Of a DNA stretch of 64,000 nt, positions 47,536 through 56,778 are shown piece by piece (position 1 is the stretch's first letter; every line of letters starts with the position of its first letter). The DNA is from an uncultured Clostridia bacterium (GTDB lineage: Bacteria > Bacillota > Clostridia > TANB77 > CAG-508). The position numbers were made by a program, and so were the translations under genes. The notes below the pieces were generated by a model. That model did not search any database. It was given only the letters and a program-made list of their open reading frames with translations, and was not told where the DNA came from. The DNA lies in assembly GCA_934168355.1 (NCBI GenBank), contig CAKPNI010000003.1, positions 16,512 through 80,511 of the forward strand, in the 5' to 3' direction.

Positions 47536-47970
47536 ATGGCAGATTTTAATCGTAATCAAAATGGAGTTTTTGGTGAAGTAAAATTAAACGAAAACGAAAA
47601 TCAAACAGAAAGTACTTCTTTTTTCGAAGGTACAATAAGTGGTGCAAATGTTAATGGTGCAAATCAAAATAAAGCAAGTATTTTTGAATTTAAACCAATG
47701 GAAGATGCTGGAAAAATATTTGATAATAATTCATTTGGATCTTTCAATAATGGTGCTAACTTTGAACCAATCGAAAAAAACAAAGCAATTACAAAACAAG
47801 GTCTATGGTCAAAAGTAAAAGCATTCTTATTCCAAGAAATTGACTTAAATGCACCTGTAAAAGTTGAATTAACTCCATATCAACAAAAAGTTGAAGATGA
47901 AATTAATGAATTCTTACATCAAGAAATTACTTTTAAGGGAATCGCAAATTTCTTTAAAGGAAACAAATAA
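47536..47970 (+). CDS. Hypothetical cytosolic protein, 144 residues
   Basis: Asn- and Gly-rich disordered N-terminus (first 80 residues), then a lysine-rich C-terminal domain containing SKVKAFLFQEIDLNAPVKV and an amphipathic end. Strong AAAGGAGGA site, own promoter and own terminator suggest it is well expressed. No family recognised. Confidence 0.65.
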   Translation: MADFNRNQNGVFGEVKLNENENQTESTSFFEGTISGANVNGANQNKASIFEFKPMEDAGKIFDNNSFGSFNNGANFEPIEKNKAITKQGLWSKVKAFLFQEIDLNAPVKVELTPYQQKVEDEINEFLHQEITFKGIANFFKGNK

Positions 47971-47972
47971 AG

Positions 47973-48001
47973 ACACATGCACATCGTTGTATGTGTTTTT
48001 T
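47973..48001 (+). terminator. Terminator after the 47536 gene
   Basis: Arms ACACAT and ATGTGT around GCACATCGTTGT, then a run of seven T. Confidence 0.7.
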
Positions 48002-48002
48002 T

Positions 48003-48070
48003 GGCGAAAAGAAACGATTCCGATGGAAAAAGAACTTATCATTTCACGAAAAGAAACAGTCTTAATAAGA
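48003..48070. repeat. Degenerate palindromic repeat
   Basis: Two half units GGCGAAAAGAAACGATTCCG and CACGAAAAGAAACAGTCTT resemble the CGCGAAAAGAAACGGTCC family with several changes. Confidence 0.5.
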
Positions 48071-48086
48071 AATTTTTACAAAAAGT

Positions 48087-48116
48087 TGTATAAATTTTTC
48101 CTTTTTTGACACAATA
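48087..48116 (+). promoter_or_regulatory. Possible sigma-F/sigma-G promoter of spoVT
   Basis: TGTATA, 17 bases, CACAATA resembles forespore sigma-factor promoters. spoVT is sigma-G dependent in Bacillus. Confidence 0.4.
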
Positions 48117-48149
48117 AGATTAGAAAACAAAATTAAGGAGGAAAAAAGA

Positions 48150-48704
48150 ATGAAAGCAACAGGAGTTGTAAGAAGAATAGATGATTTAGGAAGAGTTGTT
48201 ATTCCAAAAGAAATACGAAAAACACTAAGAATAAAAGAGGGAGCACCATTAGAAATATTTACAGATAAAGAAGGAGAAATCATACTAAAAAAATATTCAC
48301 CAATAGGAGAACTTACAGAGTTTGCATCAGGATATGCCGAGACATTATCAAAAACTACAGGTCATATTGCATTTATAACAGATAAAGATACTGTAATTGC
48401 AGTTTCTGGTGGGTCTAAAAAAGAATACTTAGAACAAGATGTAAGTGATGAACTTGAGCAGTTAATGGAAGATAAAGAGGTGTATACAAGTAAAGATAAT
48501 AGTGATATTGCAATGCCTATTACCAAAAATGGAAAAAATGATAAAAAGTCAAATGGGCAGGTAGTGTATCCTATAATTTCCAATGGAGACACTATTGGAA
48601 CTGTTATTCTTTTGTCTAAAAATGCAAATACAAAAATGAATGATGTTGAAAATAAGCTTGCTCAGTCTGCTGCTACTTTTTTGGGAAGTCAGATGGAGAT
48701 ATAG
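48150..48704 (+). CDS. spoVT: SpoVT, forespore transcription regulator
   Basis: 184 residues. The N-terminal AbrB-type swapped hairpin (MKATGVVRRIDDLGRVVIPK) binds DNA. Residues about 55-180 form the GAF-like domain particular to SpoVT. It adjusts sigma-G-dependent genes in the forespore. Site AAGGAGGAAAA before the ATG. It is monocistronic, with a strong terminator. Confidence 0.93.
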   Translation: MKATGVVRRIDDLGRVVIPKEIRKTLRIKEGAPLEIFTDKEGEIILKKYSPIGELTEFASGYAETLSKTTGHIAFITDKDTVIAVSGGSKKEYLEQDVSDELEQLMEDKEVYTSKDNSDIAMPITKNGKNDKKSNGQVVYPIISNGDTIGTVILLSKNANTKMNDVENKLAQSAATFLGSQMEI

Positions 48705-48714
48705 TTTTTGGGCA

Positions 48715-48766
48715 TAAAAAAACATATATTTTAACTTGAGTTTAATAGTTAAGATATATGTTTTTT
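48715..48766 (+). terminator. Terminator after spoVT
   Basis: Arms AAAAAAACATATATTTTAAC and GTTAAGATATATGTTTTTT with one mismatch around TTGAGTTTAATA. Confidence 0.75.
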
Positions 48767-48794
48767 GTCATTGTAATACTGCTATGTCTTTTTG

Positions 48795-48962
48795 TTATTT
48801 TTTCTCCGAACTCCCCTTAGGAACAACAATATTCTTCTTACTTCCATCATTGTCAGGAATCAAATCAGACTTAATATGGTCATAAACAGGAGAAATATTT
48901 AAATCATTACCATCGCCTGTAACAACCGTTATCTCTTTCTTATCTTCTTTATTTTCGCTCAT
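48795..48962 (-). CDS. Small acidic protein, 55 residues
   Basis: Starts MSENKEDKKEITVVTGDG at 48962 on the minus strand, with AAAGGAGGTT before it and a good promoter. It is hydrophilic and probably disordered. Unknown family. A longer upstream frame lacks a site. Confidence 0.6.
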   Translation of the reverse strand: MSENKEDKKEITVVTGDGNDLNISPVYDHIKSDLIPDNDGSKKNIVVPKGSSEKK

Positions 48963-48984
48963 AGGAAAAACCTCCTTTACAAAT

Positions 48985-49013
48985 TTTATACCACAAAAAA
49001 AATAAACAAGCAA
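48985..49013 (-). promoter_or_regulatory. Promoter of the small acidic protein gene
   Basis: On the minus strand TTGCTT (49008-49013), 17 bases, TATAAA (48985-48990). Confidence 0.6.
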
Positions 49014-49067
49014 TAGTAAAATGAAAAAAAGCATAAAAACAATAAAATTGAATAAAATTTACCAGTT

Positions 49068-49150
49068 AGGGACACTTTTTCCAAAAGGACCGTATCATTT
49101 CGCGAAAAGAAACGGTCCCAATGGAAAAAGAAACGGTCCTTTCACAAAAA
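49068..49150. repeat. Palindromic repeat cluster upstream of murE
   Basis: Several half units (AAAGGACCGTATCATTTCGC, GAAAAGAAACGGTCCCAATG, GAAACGGTCCTTTC) of the CGCGAAAAGAAACGGTCC family. They are readable as an open frame but not as a protein. Confidence 0.65.
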
Positions 49151-49259
49151 AATCGCAAAAAACACTATACAAAAAAAATAATTTGATATATAATAAACGA
49201 GTAAAATTGGAAATAATTATTTTCTTTTACAAAAATATCCTTGAAAGGAAGAGAAAAAC

Positions 49260-50747
49260 ATGAATTTAAAAAATATTTTAGACGGAATTGAAGGCTTAAA
49301 AGCCAAAGGAGAATTAGATTTAGAAATCGCAGGAATTGAAAGCAATTCAAAAAAAATAGAGAAAGGATTTTTATTTGTAGCAATAAAAGGATTTGCAGTA
49401 GATGGGCATGATTTTATAAATAGTGCAATCGAAAATGGAGCAATAGCAGTAGTAGTAGATAGCTCATGTGACTTAAAATCATTAAAAATACCATCAAATA
49501 TAACATTAATAGTTGCAAAAGACACAAGAGAATTTTTAGCAATTGCATCTGCAAACTTTTATGGAAATCCATCACAAAGGTTTAAATTAATAGGAATAAC
49601 AGGAACAAAAGGAAAAACAACAACAACATTTATGATAAAAGAAATTCTTGAAAAAGCAGGAAAAAAAGTAGGACTAATAGGAACAATTGCGACATATATA
49701 AATGGTAAGAAAATAGCAGACTCAGATAGAACAACACCAGAAAGCTTAGAACTTCAAAAAATGTTTGCCGAAATGGTAAAAGAAGGTGTAGAATATGTTG
49801 TAATGGAAGTATCATCACAAAGTTTAAAATTACATAGAGTAGATGGATGCCATTTTGATTATGTAGCATTTACAAACTTCTCAGAAGACCATATAAGTGC
49901 ACACGAACATCCAGATATGGAAGATTATTTACAATCAAAATTAAAATTATTCCATATGTGCAAAATTGGATTTGTAAACATAGATGACCTACAAGGAAAC
50001 AAAATTCCAGCAATGTTTCCAGAAAGTGATATAACAGGATATGGAATAGACAATTTTGGAAACTTCTTAGCAAAAGATATAACAATAACAAACTCATATG
50101 TAGATTTTAAAGCAAAAATAGCAGATAGAAATGAAAGAGTAAAAGTAGACATTCCGGGAAGATTTACTGTATATAATGCATTATGTGCAATATGTATATG
50201 TAGAAAGATTGGAATTGAAAGCAGTGTAATGAAAGAAGCATTAGAAAAAATTAAAGTACCTGGAAGGTCAGAAATGGTAGAAAATAAGCTTGAAATACCA
50301 ATAATGATAGATTATGCTCATTCACCAGAAAGTTTACAAAATATACTTCAAGCAGTAAAATCATATACAAGAGGAAGAGTAATTTCTGTATTTGGATGTG
50401 GTGGGGATAGAGATACTAGAAAACGTCCAGTAATGGGAGAAATATCTGGAAAAATTGCAGATTACACAATAATTACATCAGATAATCCTCGTACAGAAAA
50501 TCCAGAAGCAATTGTAAGTGAGATTGAAGAAGGAATTAAAAAAACAAAAGGAAAATACGAAGTAATTGTTGATAGAGTTGAAGCTATAACAAAAGCAATT
50601 CAAATGGCAAATAAAACAGACATAATAGTTTTAGCAGGAAAAGGACATGAGCCATATCAAGAAATAAATGGAGTTAAACATCCTTTTGATGAAAGAATTA
50701 TAGTAAATGAAATAATAGGTAAATTAAATAAGAAAGGCAAGAATTAA
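49260..50747 (+). CDS. murE: UDP-MurNAc-tripeptide synthetase
   Basis: 495 residues. ATP loop GTKGKTTTTF near residue 113; the diamino-acid specificity motif is DNPRTENP near 407, the form associated with meso-diaminopimelate rather than lysine. It adds the third residue to the peptidoglycan stem. It begins the cell-wall run murE-mraY-ftsW-murG; murF and murD are absent here. ATG 49260 follows GAAAGGAAGAG. Confidence 0.95.
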   Translation: MNLKNILDGIEGLKAKGELDLEIAGIESNSKKIEKGFLFVAIKGFAVDGHDFINSAIENGAIAVVVDSSCDLKSLKIPSNITLIVAKDTREFLAIASANFYGNPSQRFKLIGITGTKGKTTTTFMIKEILEKAGKKVGLIGTIATYINGKKIADSDRTTPESLELQKMFAEMVKEGVEYVVMEVSSQSLKLHRVDGCHFDYVAFTNFSEDHISAHEHPDMEDYLQSKLKLFHMCKIGFVNIDDLQGNKIPAMFPESDITGYGIDNFGNFLAKDITITNSYVDFKAKIADRNERVKVDIPGRFTVYNALCAICICRKIGIESSVMKEALEKIKVPGRSEMVENKLEIPIMIDYAHSPESLQNILQAVKSYTRGRVISVFGCGGDRDTRKRPVMGEISGKIADYTIITSDNPRTENPEAIVSEIEEGIKKTKGKYEVIVDRVEAITKAIQMANKTDIIVLAGKGHEPYQEINGVKHPFDERIIVNEIIGKLNKKGKN

Positions 50748-50748
50748 A

Positions 50749-51729
50749 ATGAATTTTCAAACAACAATACTTTTAATAAGTTTTGCAGTAGCAGTAGTTT
50801 TAGCACTAATAATTATACCAATATTGAAAAAGGTTAAGGTTGGCCAAATCGAAAGAGAAGATGGACCACAGTCACATTTAAAGAAACAAGGTACACCAAC
50901 AATGGGAGGCATAATATTTATGCTTTCTATTGGAATATGTACAGTCGGAAGTTACATATATTTAAAGCAAGCAGGAAATTCTGATATTGCTCATAACTTA
51001 ATTCCAATGCTATGTTTAACTGTAGGATTTGGAATAGTAGGGTTTATAGATGATTTCAAAAAACTTGTATTACATAATACAAAAGGATTAAAACCAAGTG
51101 CGAAAATGCTTGGATTACTTATAATATCTGTGTTATATGTATTATTTATACTAAAATTTACAGGTCATGGAACAGAAATATTTATACCAATAATAAAAAC
51201 AGAAATAACTTTGCCATCATTTTTATATATTCCATTTGCAATTTTAGTAATACTTGCAACAACAAATGCTATAAATTTAACAGATGGTGTAGATGGCTTA
51301 TCATCTAGTGTTTGTTCAATTATTATAACATGTTTAACAGTAATTGCAATGCTTAGAGGTGTAGGAGAAGTTGCAATTTTAGGAAGTATTGCAGTAGGTA
51401 GTATTTTAGGATTTTTAATGTTTAACCTAAATCCTGCAAAAGTAATGATGGGAGATACTGGTTCACTATTTTTAGGTGGATTAATTTCGTGTTTAGCATT
51501 ATATTTGAAATTACCATTACTTTTAATTGTAATTGCATTAATACCTATACTTGAAACTTTGTCTGTAATACTTCAAGTATACTATTATAAAAAAACAGGT
51601 AATAGAATTTTTAAAATGGCACCATTACATCATCATTTTGAGTTGTCTGGATGGAATGAAAATAAAGTAGTTAGAGTATTTTCGGTTATTACACTTTTAA
51701 TGTGTATAATTGGGATTTTGATTGTGTAA
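50749..51729 (+). CDS. mraY: Phospho-N-acetylmuramoyl-pentapeptide transferase
   Basis: 326 residues with ten membrane helices. Motifs: GFIDDFKKL, the Mg2+/active-site NAINLTDGVDGL, and the loop LHHHFELSGW. It makes lipid I from UDP-MurNAc-pentapeptide and undecaprenyl phosphate. It starts one base after the murE stop. Confidence 0.95.
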   Translation: MNFQTTILLISFAVAVVLALIIIPILKKVKVGQIEREDGPQSHLKKQGTPTMGGIIFMLSIGICTVGSYIYLKQAGNSDIAHNLIPMLCLTVGFGIVGFIDDFKKLVLHNTKGLKPSAKMLGLLIISVLYVLFILKFTGHGTEIFIPIIKTEITLPSFLYIPFAILVILATTNAINLTDGVDGLSSSVCSIIITCLTVIAMLRGVGEVAILGSIAVGSILGFLMFNLNPAKVMMGDTGSLFLGGLISCLALYLKLPLLLIVIALIPILETLSVILQVYYYKKTGNRIFKMAPLHHHFELSGWNENKVVRVFSVITLLMCIIGILIV

Positions 51730-51760
51730 CCCATTGGGACCAGGTCTTTTGGGGGTAATT

Positions 51761-51816
51761 TTTTGAAATGGGGACGGTTCCTTTTTCAAAAAAGAACCGT
51801 CCCCATTTCAAAAAAA
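51761..51816. repeat. Palindromic repeat, GGGGACGGTTC family, between mraY and ftsW
   Basis: Arms TTTTGAAATGGGGACGGTTC and GAACCGTCCCCATTTCAAAA around CTTTTTCAAAAAA. Only 6 bases separate it from the ftsW ribosome site. Confidence 0.85.
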
Positions 51817-51832
51817 GAAAGGAGAGTAAAAA

Positions 51833-52964
51833 ATGGCAAAGAAAAAAGCAAAGAAGTTTTCTAGTTTCCTAGAAAATCCAATTGACTACACACTACTAAT
51901 AACAGTGCTATTATTGTTAACAATAGGCCTAATAATGGTATTATCTGCCAGCTCTCCAACATCAATATCGGAAAGCGGAAAAAGTTATAAATATTTTGCA
52001 AAACAAGCAGCATTTGCAGGGCTTGGAATAGTTGCAATGGCAATGATATCAAAAATTGATTATAGATTTTATAAGAAATTTTATAAAATAGGATACATAT
52101 TATCAATTATACTTCTTGTAGCAGTTCTGGTTGCAGGAAAAACAGTAAATGGAGCGAAAAGGTGGATTGGAATAACAGAAACACTATCATTCCAGCCATC
52201 AGAATTAGTAAAATTTTTGATGATAATTTTCTATGCTGGAATATTAACAAGAGATAGAGAAGAACTAAAATATTTTGTAAAAGGATGGATAAAACATCTA
52301 GCATGGCTTGCACCAATAATTTTGCTTATAATGCTAGAGCCACACATGAGTGCATCAATGGTTATTATAGGAATTGTTTGTGTAATGATGGTAATTGCAG
52401 GATGTAAAATGTGGCAAATGGTAGTACCGGGGTGTGCGATTGGAGTACCGGCGTTAACGGCACTTATCATATTTGAGCCATATAGATTGAAGAGAGTAAC
52501 GACATTTTTAAATCCATGGAGTGACGCGAGAGGAGATGGCTGGCAGGTAATTCAAAGTTTATATGCAATAGGTTCACGGAGGATTATTTGGAGCAGGACT
52601 TGGTCAAAGTAAACAGAAATATTTATATTTACCAGAACCTCAAAATGACTTTATATTCTCTGTTTTAGCAGAAGAACTTGGATTTGTAGGTTGTGCATTT
52701 GTCATAATTTTATTTGCAATTTTTATCTGGAGAGGAATTTTAATTGCAATGAAAGCACCAGATATGTTTGGAAGCTTAGTTGCAACAGGTATAACAGCTC
52801 TTGTTGGAATTCAAGTTATAATAAATATAGCGGTTGTAACATCATCTATGCCAGCAACAGGTATGCCACTTCCATTCTTTAGTTATGGAGGAACAGCATT
52901 GTTTATTATGCTTTGTCAGATGGGAGTACTACTCAACATTTCGAGAGCTTGTAGAAAAACATAA
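51833..52964 (+). CDS. ftsW: FtsW lipid II polymerase, read through a +1 shift at CGG
   Basis: SEDS-family septal glycosyltransferase that polymerises lipid II. Two frames join to 376 residues. The first ends in DGWQVIQSLYAIGS; the +1 frame continues GGLFGAGLGQSKQKYLYLPE and later AEELGFVG and MPLPFFSYGGTALF, all signature SEDS segments. The join is at 52577: TCA, extra C, GGA GGA. The zero frame reads CGG AGG and stops at 52612. FtsW is essential in most rods, so a broken copy would be surprising. Site GAAAGGAGAG before ATG 51833. Confidence 0.9.
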
Positions 52965-53040
52965 ATTTCGAAATGGGGACGGTTCTTTTTTGAAATGGGG
53001 ACGGTTCCTTTTTCAAAAAAGAACCGTCCCCATTTCGAAA
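52965..53040. repeat. Palindromic repeat with a duplicated left arm
   Basis: TTTCGAAATGGGGACGGTTC occurs as a half unit and is followed by a complete element ending GAACCGTCCCCATTTCGAAA. It lies between ftsW and murG. Confidence 0.85.
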
Positions 53041-53054
53041 AAAGGGAGGAAAAA

Positions 53055-54171
53055 ATGAAAGTTATAGTAGCAGCAGCAGGAACAGCTGGACACATAAATC
53101 CTGCACTATCAATAGCAAACAAAATAAAACAAGAACAAAAAGATTCAGAAATAATATTTATCCGGAACAACAAGAGGTCTAGAAAATGACTTAGTGCCAA
53201 GAGCAGGATACAAATTAAAAACTATTGATGCATATGGATTAAGTAAAAAAATATCAATAGAAAATCTAAAAAGATTATACAAAACATTCAAAGGAATAGG
53301 AGAAGCAAAAAAAATAGTAAAAGAATTTAAACCAGACATAGTAATTGGAACAGGTGGATATATCTGCGGGGCAGTTGTTATGGCAGCAAAAGCAAACAAT
53401 GTTCCAGTTTTATTACATGAAAGTAATGCTTTTCCGGGCAAAGCTATTAAGATGTTATCCAAAAAGGCAGATACGATTTTAGTTTCTTTTGAAGATGCCA
53501 AAAAAAGAATTCCAAATTGTAAAAATGTTGTGTTTACAGGAACACCTGTAAAAGTAAAAAAGCAAAATTATGGTATTAATGAAAGACATAAAATTATACA
53601 AGATATTGGACTAAATGAAACAAAACCTATTATTCTAATTTTTGGTGGAAGCCAAGGGGCTCAAAAAATTAATGAGGCTTTAATAGATATTATAGAACAA
53701 AAGAAAAATAAAAATTATCAAATTATTTGGGCAACAGGTCCTAAACAATTTGATATTATAAAAAATGAACTTTCAAGGAAAAATATAGATATAGAAAATA
53801 TTGAAAACTGTAAAATTCTTCCATATATTTATAATATGGAAGAAGTAGAAAACATATGTGATGTAGTTGTAGCAAGAAGTGGAGCGATGACAATTACAGA
53901 AATTGCCAATCTTTCTAAACCATCAATTTTAATACCACTTCCAAATGTAAGCAATGACCATCAAATGTATAATGCAAAAGTTTTGGAAAATGTGGGTGCA
54001 GCTAAAATTATAAAAAATGATGAATTAAATGGAGAAATATTAAATAACGAAGTTGAAAAAATAATTTTAGATAAAGAAAAATGTGCCGAGATGGGAAGAA
54101 ATGCCTATAAAGTTTCGAATGAAAATGTTGAAGATAAGATTTATGAAGAAATAAAAAAGTTAGTAAAATAA
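53055..54171 (+). CDS. murG: MurG glycosyltransferase, read through a +1 shift at CGG
   Basis: Adds GlcNAc to lipid I to give lipid II at the inner membrane face. The joined protein is 371 residues, standard length. N-terminal MKVIVAAAGTAGHINPALSI (normally GGTxGH) in the first frame ends at EIIFI; the +1 frame continues GTTRGLENDLVPRAGYKL and later FGGSQGAQKINE and the UDP-GlcNAc site VARSGAMTITEI. The join is at 53163: ATC, extra C, GGA. The zero frame reads CGG and stops at 53189. The second part has no credible start of its own. Confidence 0.9.
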
Positions 54172-54177
54172 ATGAGG

Positions 54178-54252
54178 GGACCATAGGGGTCGGTTTCTCC
54201 TTTGGGAAAAATGTACCAAAAAGAACCGGTCCCAAAAGAACATCATGGTCCA
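54178..54252. repeat. Degenerate palindromic repeat before the histidine kinase
   Basis: Fragments GGGACCATAGGGGTCGG, AAAGAACCGGTCCC and CATGGTCC resemble the GGACCGGTTCTTTT family but the arms are broken. Confidence 0.5.
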
Positions 54253-54270
54253 AAGAAAGAGGGAATAAAG

Positions 54271-55602
54271 TTGTTAAAAAAAAATACACCTTTAAAAGTA
54301 GTTCTAGTAATATTTATTACAGAAATAGTCATTTTGATTGCACTTGGAATTGCTATGCAATCAAAAATAATAGGAATTCATAATCAAATTGACACTGAAG
54401 AAGTAACAACTTTAAGTGAAGTTGATGTAGAGATACAAGAATTATCAAAAGAGGTTGATGGAATCCTTATAATTTGTAGCATAATATTTGTGGGTATTGC
54501 AGCAGCTTTGGCAGTATATATGTCAAAAGTTATAGTCTATCCATTAAACAAATATTTAAAAAGTAAAGACGAGGAAAAGTCAACAGAGCAAATAGAAATG
54601 GGAAAAATTGTATTACATACAACTGAGGGAATTGTTGTTTTTAATAGAGATGGAAGTATTGCATTAATAAATCCAGCAGCAAAGAGACTGTTAAAAATTG
54701 CCCCAGAAGACAATACTTTTGAAGATGTATTTCACAAGTATGATAAAAACATCAATATGGAAAAAATCATATATCTAGACAACTGGACATCTACGACCCA
54801 AAAAGTAAATGTAGGAGATGCAAACCTTGACGTACTATTTTCGCCATTTAGAAATAAGCAAGACATTCCAGCAGGTGTAATTGCATTTATTCCCGATACA
54901 ATTGAACATGAAAGATTAGACAATATGAGAAAAGAATTTGTTGCAGATGTATCACATGAGCTAAAAACACCAATTACATCAATAATGGGTTATGCAGATA
55001 CCCTTTTAGAGGGAGAATATGATGAGAAAACCCAGAAAGAATTTCTAGGTGTAATTGCAACAGAGGCAAGACGTATGGCAAGGTTAGTTACAGATTTGCT
55101 TGAACTTTCTAGGATGGATAGTAATAGGAAAAAAATTAAAAAGGTAAGCTTTGATTTAGGAGAAATGGTAAAAGAATGTCAAGATAAGCTTGCAATTGAA
55201 ATTAAAAAGAAAAATCATCAAGTAGAAAACTTTGTTACAGCAGATGTTCCACCGGTTTTTGCAGATAAGGATGATATTGAAAGAGTTGTCTTAAATATTT
55301 TAACAAATAGTATAAAATATACTCCAGATGGAGGATTACTTAAAATTTATGTTGGATTTGTATATAATGATGCTTATATAAAAATAATAGATAATGGAAT
55401 TGGAATTCCTGAAGAAGATTTGAATAGGATTTTTGAGCGATTTTATAGAGTGGACAAGGCTAGAAGCAGAGAAAATGGCGGAACAGGACTTGGTCTTTCT
55501 ATTGCTAAGGAGATTTTGGACAAGAATGGTGGAAGTATTGATATTAAGAGTGAAGTAGGTAAGGGTACAGAGGTTGTTATAAAGGTGCCTACAAAGGGAT
55601 GA
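54271..55602 (+). CDS. Membrane sensor histidine kinase
   Basis: 443 residues from TTG 54271, seven bases after AAAGAAAGAGGG; an earlier frame passes through the repeat and is not used. Two membrane helices (about 8-28 and 70-92) flank a short extracytoplasmic loop. Then a PAS-like domain (EGIVVFNRDGSIALINPA), HisKA with the phospho-histidine in DVSHELKTPITSI, and ATPase boxes NILTNSIKYTP, DNGIGIPEEDL and GGTGLGLSI. It resembles PhoR/WalK kinases. No response regulator is adjacent, so the partner is unknown. Confidence 0.88.
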   Translation: MLKKNTPLKVVLVIFITEIVILIALGIAMQSKIIGIHNQIDTEEVTTLSEVDVEIQELSKEVDGILIICSIIFVGIAAALAVYMSKVIVYPLNKYLKSKDEEKSTEQIEMGKIVLHTTEGIVVFNRDGSIALINPAAKRLLKIAPEDNTFEDVFHKYDKNINMEKIIYLDNWTSTTQKVNVGDANLDVLFSPFRNKQDIPAGVIAFIPDTIEHERLDNMRKEFVADVSHELKTPITSIMGYADTLLEGEYDEKTQKEFLGVIATEARRMARLVTDLLELSRMDSNRKKIKKVSFDLGEMVKECQDKLAIEIKKKNHQVENFVTADVPPVFADKDDIERVVLNILTNSIKYTPDGGLLKIYVGFVYNDAYIKIIDNGIGIPEEDLNRIFERFYRVDKARSRENGGTGLGLSIAKEILDKNGGSIDIKSEVGKGTEVVIKVPTKG

Positions 55603-55604
55603 TT

Positions 55605-55658
55605 TTTTGAAATGGGGACGGTTCCTTTTTCAAAAAAGAACCGTCCCCATTTCAAAAA
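55605..55658. repeat. Palindromic repeat, GGGGACGGTTC family
   Basis: Arms TTTTGAAATGGGGACGGTTC and GAACCGTCCCCATTTCAAAA around CTTTTTCAAAAAA, identical to the mraY-ftsW copy over the arms. Confidence 0.85.
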
Positions 55659-55669
55659 AGGAGAAGATT

Positions 55670-56546
55670 ATGATAGAAATATTACAAGAAGCAATTATAG
55701 ACACAATAAAATTAATTCCATTTTTATTTATAACATATTTAATAATGGAATATATAGAAAACAAAACAAGTAAAAAAATAAGAGAAAAAATAAAAAAATC
55801 TGGAAAATTCGGACCCATAATAGGCGGAATAGTGCGGAATCTTACCACAATGTGGATTTTCTGCATCTGCAACTAATTTATATTCATCAAGATTGATATC
55901 AATAGGAACATTAATTGCAGTTTATTTGTCAACATCAGATGAGATGATACCTATATTTATATCAGAAGCAATGCCAGTTAGTTTGATGATGAAAGTTCTT
56001 GGAATAAAGTTGGTTTTAGGTGTATTTTGGGGACTCGTTATAGATTTTATTTTTAGAAAATTTAGAATGAACAAAAGTCCAAAAGAAATGTCAAATACTC
56101 AAGATGATGAAAATATAGGAGAGATGTGTGAAGATGAACATTGTCATTGCCATGAGCAGGGAATTTTAAAGGCAAGTATAGTTCACACTATTAATATAAC
56201 AGTTTATATTTTTATAATTACATTGATTATTAATTTGGTTATTGGTTTAATAGGGGAAGATACAATAGAAACATTTATCAAAAATAATGTTTTCTTAGGA
56301 CCTGTTATTTCAAGTTTAATAGGACTTATTCCGAATTGCGCAGCATCTGTTATTATAACTAATCTTTATATTGAAAATGTTATTAATATGGCATCTTTGA
56401 TTTCCGGTTTACTTACTGGTGCTGGGGTAGGACTTTTGGTTTTGTTTAGAAGTAATAAAAAACATTTGAAAGAAAATTTGAGTATTGTGGGAATTATGTA
56501 TTTTGTAGGTGTTGTGTCAGGATTAATTTTACAATATTGGATATGA
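55670..56546 (+). CDS. ArsP_2-type metal exporter, read through a +1 shift at CGG
   Basis: Putative heavy-metal or manganese exporter with eight or more membrane helices. Joined length 291 residues. The first frame ends GPIIGGIV; the +1 frame gives GILPQCGFSASATNLYSSRL and LSTSDEMIPIF, the family hallmark, which appears nowhere else. The join is at 55835: GTG, extra C, GGA. The zero frame reads CGG and stops at 55876. A His/Cys-rich loop (CEDEHCHCHEQG) fits metal handling. ATG 55670 follows AAAAGGAGAAG. Confidence 0.82.
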
Positions 56547-56655
56547 TGCCAAAAATTGGTTTAAAAAAATATATAAATGTGAAAAAACTCTTGTCAAAAT
56601 AAATGAAATAGTATAGAATACTGTCATAAAATAAAACAAAAAAAGAGGTATAGAG

Positions 56656-56778
56656 ATGCAAAAGATAATAAACGCTGAAACCCTTGCAGGAGTACACACA
56701 CACAAACACACACACACGGGTAATTTTAGAAAAAATAAAATAAATAGAAGAAGCAAGCAAAATAAACCTATAAAGTAA
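56656..56778 (+). CDS. Candidate 40-residue leader peptide with His-Thr run
   Basis: ATG 56656 has AAAAGAGGT upstream at a good distance. The peptide contains GVHTHKHTHTGN and a basic tail, and stops inside a hairpin that precedes the pilin gene. The His-Thr run is encoded by a CA-dinucleotide tract, so a chance frame is possible. Confidence 0.35.
   Translation: MQKIINAETLAGVHTHKHTHTGNFRKNKINRRSKQNKPIK

Noticed and set aside
49021..49263. Plus-strand open frame of 80 codons upstream of murE
   Set aside because: It is made of palindromic repeat units and lysine-rich AT sequence, lacks a ribosome site and overlaps the murE start.
43144..55837. Treating gerW, nth, ftsW, murG and the exporter as ordinary pseudogenes or separate gene pairs
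   Set aside because: The second halves have no credible starts, the joins restore conserved residues at identical CGG contexts, and no other lesions are present. A systematic sequencing error remains possible and is stated as the main alternative.
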